DNA of 64,000 nucleotides from contig CADCOE010000056.1 in NCBI GenBank assembly GCA_902802985.1, positions 1-64,000 of the forward strand, read 5' to 3'. Positions 62,144 through 64,000 of the stretch are shown here, piece after piece. The stretch comes from an uncultured Ruminococcus sp. (GTDB lineage Bacteria; Bacillota; Clostridia; Oscillospirales; Acutalibacteraceae). The notes beneath the pieces are model-generated. The model saw only the letters and a list, made by a program, of their open reading frames with translations, ran no database searches and was not told the DNA's origin. Numbering within the stretch: the first letter of the stretch is position 1; the number at the start of each line of letters is the position of its first letter. Both the position numbers and the translations under genes were made by a program.

Positions 62144-63379
62144 ATGAGAGTATTGATTTTATCGGCAACGACCGGCGGCGGTCATATGAGAGCCGCTAAT
62201 GCTTTGAAAGAATATATTAAATCAATCAACCCGTATTCGGCAGTAAGAATTACCGATACTATTCAATATATCAGTCCTACCCTCAATAAAGCAGTGACAG
62301 AGGGATATGTTTATCTTGCGACCAAGACCCCAAAACTATTTGGCTATGTTTATAAATCGGCGGATACAGTGGATACCACGCTCAATAAAACCGTTGAGAT
62401 CGTCAGCTCAACGGTGCGTAATAAACTGAAACCGATGCTGGATGACTTTCAGCCGGACATTATTGTCACAACGCATCCGTTTGCGGCGGAAATTTTTACG
62501 GCATTAAAATCTCACACGGGAATTCCCATTCCGATCATCAGTATTGTAACAGATTTTGCCATTCATCAGACCTATATCAACGATCTGGTGGATGCGTATA
62601 TTCTGTCCAGCCGTGAGATGGTCAGCCAGATGGTAGACCGTGGAGTAGACAGAGTAAAGCTGTATCCGTATGGTATTCCTGTTAAGCAGGAGTTTTATAA
62701 GCATTATGAACGGGAGAAATCTTTTGAAAGTGAGGGAATGAACCCTGATATTCCCACCATTTTGATTATGGCAGGCAGCTTCGGTGTAACCGACATACTG
62801 AAAATTTATCATAAAATTGTCAAGTCCCCTGCCAATTTTCAGGTCATTGTTATCACAGGTAAAAATGAAAAACTTTATGATACCTTTGACCGCTATCTGA
62901 GTAAGATTAACCTGAATAATACTATCCTCAGTATAGATAAATCCTCCCGTCCTGTGTCGATCACCCGCTTGTCACGCCACAGAAAGCCCTCCAAGCCCAC
63001 CAAACTGATGTATTACACCAATGAAGTGGAAAAATATATGCAGATGGCAGATATGATCGTTACCAAGCCGGGCGGACTGACCGTCAGTGAAGCGATCGCT
63101 ACAGGACTGCCGATGGGCATTTTCAAAGCCATACCGGGGCAGGAAGAACAGAATGCGGACTTTCTTATCAGAGAGCATATGGCTGTCAGGCTGGAAAAGG
63201 ATAACAGCTGTACACGCACCATCACGGATCTGATTTCTCATCCTGAGAAGCTGGAAGCAATGAGTAAAGCGATCAAAGATTTTTCCAAAGGAAATTCGTC
63301 AGCCAACATTTATATTCTGATGAAAGAACTTTTGAAAAAATACGGAAACGAAGAAGCAATCGACCGAAAAGAAGAATGA
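62144..63379 (+). CDS. MGDG synthase/UgtP-like GT28 glycosyltransferase
   Basis: The 411-residue enzyme begins VLILSATTGGGHMRAANAL, the MGDG-synthase N-terminal motif, with DIIVTTHPF and SIVTDFAIH next and a C-terminal donor site (DMIVTKPGGLTVSEAIATGLPM, PGQEEQNADFL). These enzymes transfer glucose or galactose to diacylglycerol, giving glycolipids and anchors for lipoteichoic acid. An insert of about 35 residues rich in Ser, Arg and Lys lies between the two halves (LSRHRKPSKPTKL). GAAAGGATG precedes ATG 62144. Confidence 0.9.
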   Translation: MRVLILSATTGGGHMRAANALKEYIKSINPYSAVRITDTIQYISPTLNKAVTEGYVYLATKTPKLFGYVYKSADTVDTTLNKTVEIVSSTVRNKLKPMLDDFQPDIIVTTHPFAAEIFTALKSHTGIPIPIISIVTDFAIHQTYINDLVDAYILSSREMVSQMVDRGVDRVKLYPYGIPVKQEFYKHYEREKSFESEGMNPDIPTILIMAGSFGVTDILKIYHKIVKSPANFQVIVITGKNEKLYDTFDRYLSKINLNNTILSIDKSSRPVSITRLSRHRKPSKPTKLMYYTNEVEKYMQMADMIVTKPGGLTVSEAIATGLPMGIFKAIPGQEEQNADFLIREHMAVRLEKDNSCTRTITDLISHPEKLEAMSKAIKDFSKGNSSANIYILMKELLKKYGNEEAIDRKEE

Positions 63380-63380
63380 A

Positions 63381-63430
63381 AATAACCGGAGCAGCTGCCT
63401 GATATACAATAGGCGGATGCTCCGGTTATT
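63381..63430 (+). terminator. Terminator after the glycosyltransferase gene
   Basis: AATAACCGGAGCA 63381-63393 pairs with TGCTCCGGTTATT 63418-63430, with a smaller GCCT/AGGC helix inside. Confidence 0.8.
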
Positions 63431-63459
63431 TGATGATCACGAAATGGCAGTGTAAGCTA

Positions 63460-64000
63460 TCATTCCACTACGGCAACATTAGAAGAACCAATGCGTTTTT
63501 TGAGTTCATTGATCATCACATCGTTCAGACTGACCCACATATGGGAGGGGGCACGACGAAGTGTTTTGGTTTCCATAAAGTAAATATACAGGGGTGTGCT
63601 GCCGTCAAAAATATCCGTCACTTGGATTGCTCTGCGATAATCTGTGCTGTTTTCGTGAGGGACTCTCAGGTATAAGCCCCTTTTTTGGGGGGATTTTGAG
63701 GGAGAGGGATGTGTGGGTTCTTTGATCTCACCGACGTGTTTGGGAGCGGTCATTACTTTATTGCAAAGCAGCTTTTTATCTTCCTCTTCACGGCTGCTGA
63801 CCGTGGCAAAAATACGCAGAATGTTTCCTTCGTGTATTAAACCGCCGTATTCGTTAAGTGTTTTGGGAAATACCAGCATTTCAATGGAGCCATAACGGTC
63901 TTCGATCTCGACAAATGCCATTTGTTGATTATTTTTGGTGGTTTTCAGTTTTACCTTGGAGATGACAGCCAATATATCGGTTTGTTTTCCGTCGGGATAA
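63460..64000 (-). CDS. dnaE: DNA polymerase III alpha subunit, C-terminal part (DnaE)
   Basis: The frame is open to the window edge and ends at 63460, so the visible 180 residues are the end of a larger protein. They hold the OB-fold domain of DnaE-type polymerases (ILAVISKVKLKTTKNNQQMA, FVEIEDRYGSIEMLVFPKTL). A Pro/Ser/Lys linker and a final alpha/beta domain follow (PLYIYFMETKTLRRAP). The OB domain binds single-stranded DNA in the replicase. Catalytic domains lie outside the window. Confidence 0.85.
   Translation of the reverse strand, partial: YPDGKQTDILAVISKVKLKTTKNNQQMAFVEIEDRYGSIEMLVFPKTLNEYGGLIHEGNILRIFATVSSREEEDKKLLCNKVMTAPKHVGEIKEPTHPSPSKSPQKRGLYLRVPHENSTDYRRAIQVTDIFDGSTPLYIYFMETKTLRRAPSHMWVSLNDVMINELKKRIGSSNVAVVE

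Overview
The window looks like a chromosomal segment of a low-to-moderate GC, spore-forming, anaerobic Firmicute of the Oscillospiraceae/Ruminococcaceae type. The main evidence is a spoIIAA-spoIIAB-sigF operon, a SipL-like SPOCS/LysM protein directly before spoIVA, IreB, a T-box in front of pheST, strong AGGAGG-type ribosome binding sites, and promoters close to TTGACA-17-TATAAT. I cannot name the species from sequence alone. No rRNA, tRNA or CRISPR array was seen.

Layout. 1-6.2 kb (signalling): a frameshifted PAS/HD-GYP gene, a HAD-phosphatase lipoprotein, and a partner-switching operon (STAS protein, HATPase anti-sigma kinase, Cache-HAMP-PP2C phosphatase). 6.3-8.8 kb (accessory patch): a Nim-like flavoprotein, an ABC ATPase with an internally deleted permease, and an orphan SUKH immunity-like gene. 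8.9-17.8 kb (envelope and housekeeping): two LytR-CpsA-Psr proteins, a YfbR-like nucleotidase, a YfhO-like membrane protein, a GT2 glycosyltransferase and an M20 dipeptidase. 17.9-20.7 kb: a VTC/DUF4956 pair (the VTC gene frameshifted), an XRE regulator and a BofC-like exported protein. 21-26 kb: a class A PBP with an Asp-rich tail, then hom and lysC. 26-29.9 kb: a VWA lipoprotein and a zinc-ribbon/TPM pair. 30-33 kb: a compact phage tail-tip, holin and amidase cassette without other phage genes.

33-40 kb holds a PnuC-family transporter behind a terminator-bearing leader, an ArsR-controlled HMA chaperone/CadA-type pump, CopA, and a small (p)ppGpp synthetase. 40-46 kb is sporulation (spoIIA operon, sipL, spoIVA) plus a glutathione peroxidase. 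46-50.5 kb is ireB and T-box-regulated pheST. 50.5-56.5 kb is a cell-surface glycan locus: a GlfT2-like glycosyltransferase and a four-part fusion (pyruvyl transferase, ferredoxin/FrhB, second pyruvyl transferase, ILEI/PANDER-like domain). 56.7-64 kb holds a PLP decarboxylase divergent from folC, a VanW protein, an MGDG-synthase-like glycosyltransferase and the 3' end of dnaE.

Most notable signals: the four-part fusion protein; two diverged copies of a promoter-bearing unit that resembles the TnpB tail/omega-RNA end of IS200/IS605 elements; the isolated tail-tip/lysis cassette; a likely transcription-attenuating leader before pnuC; a structured leader before the PLP decarboxylase; and two genes each broken by one base in a homopolymer, which could be assembly error or real slippage.
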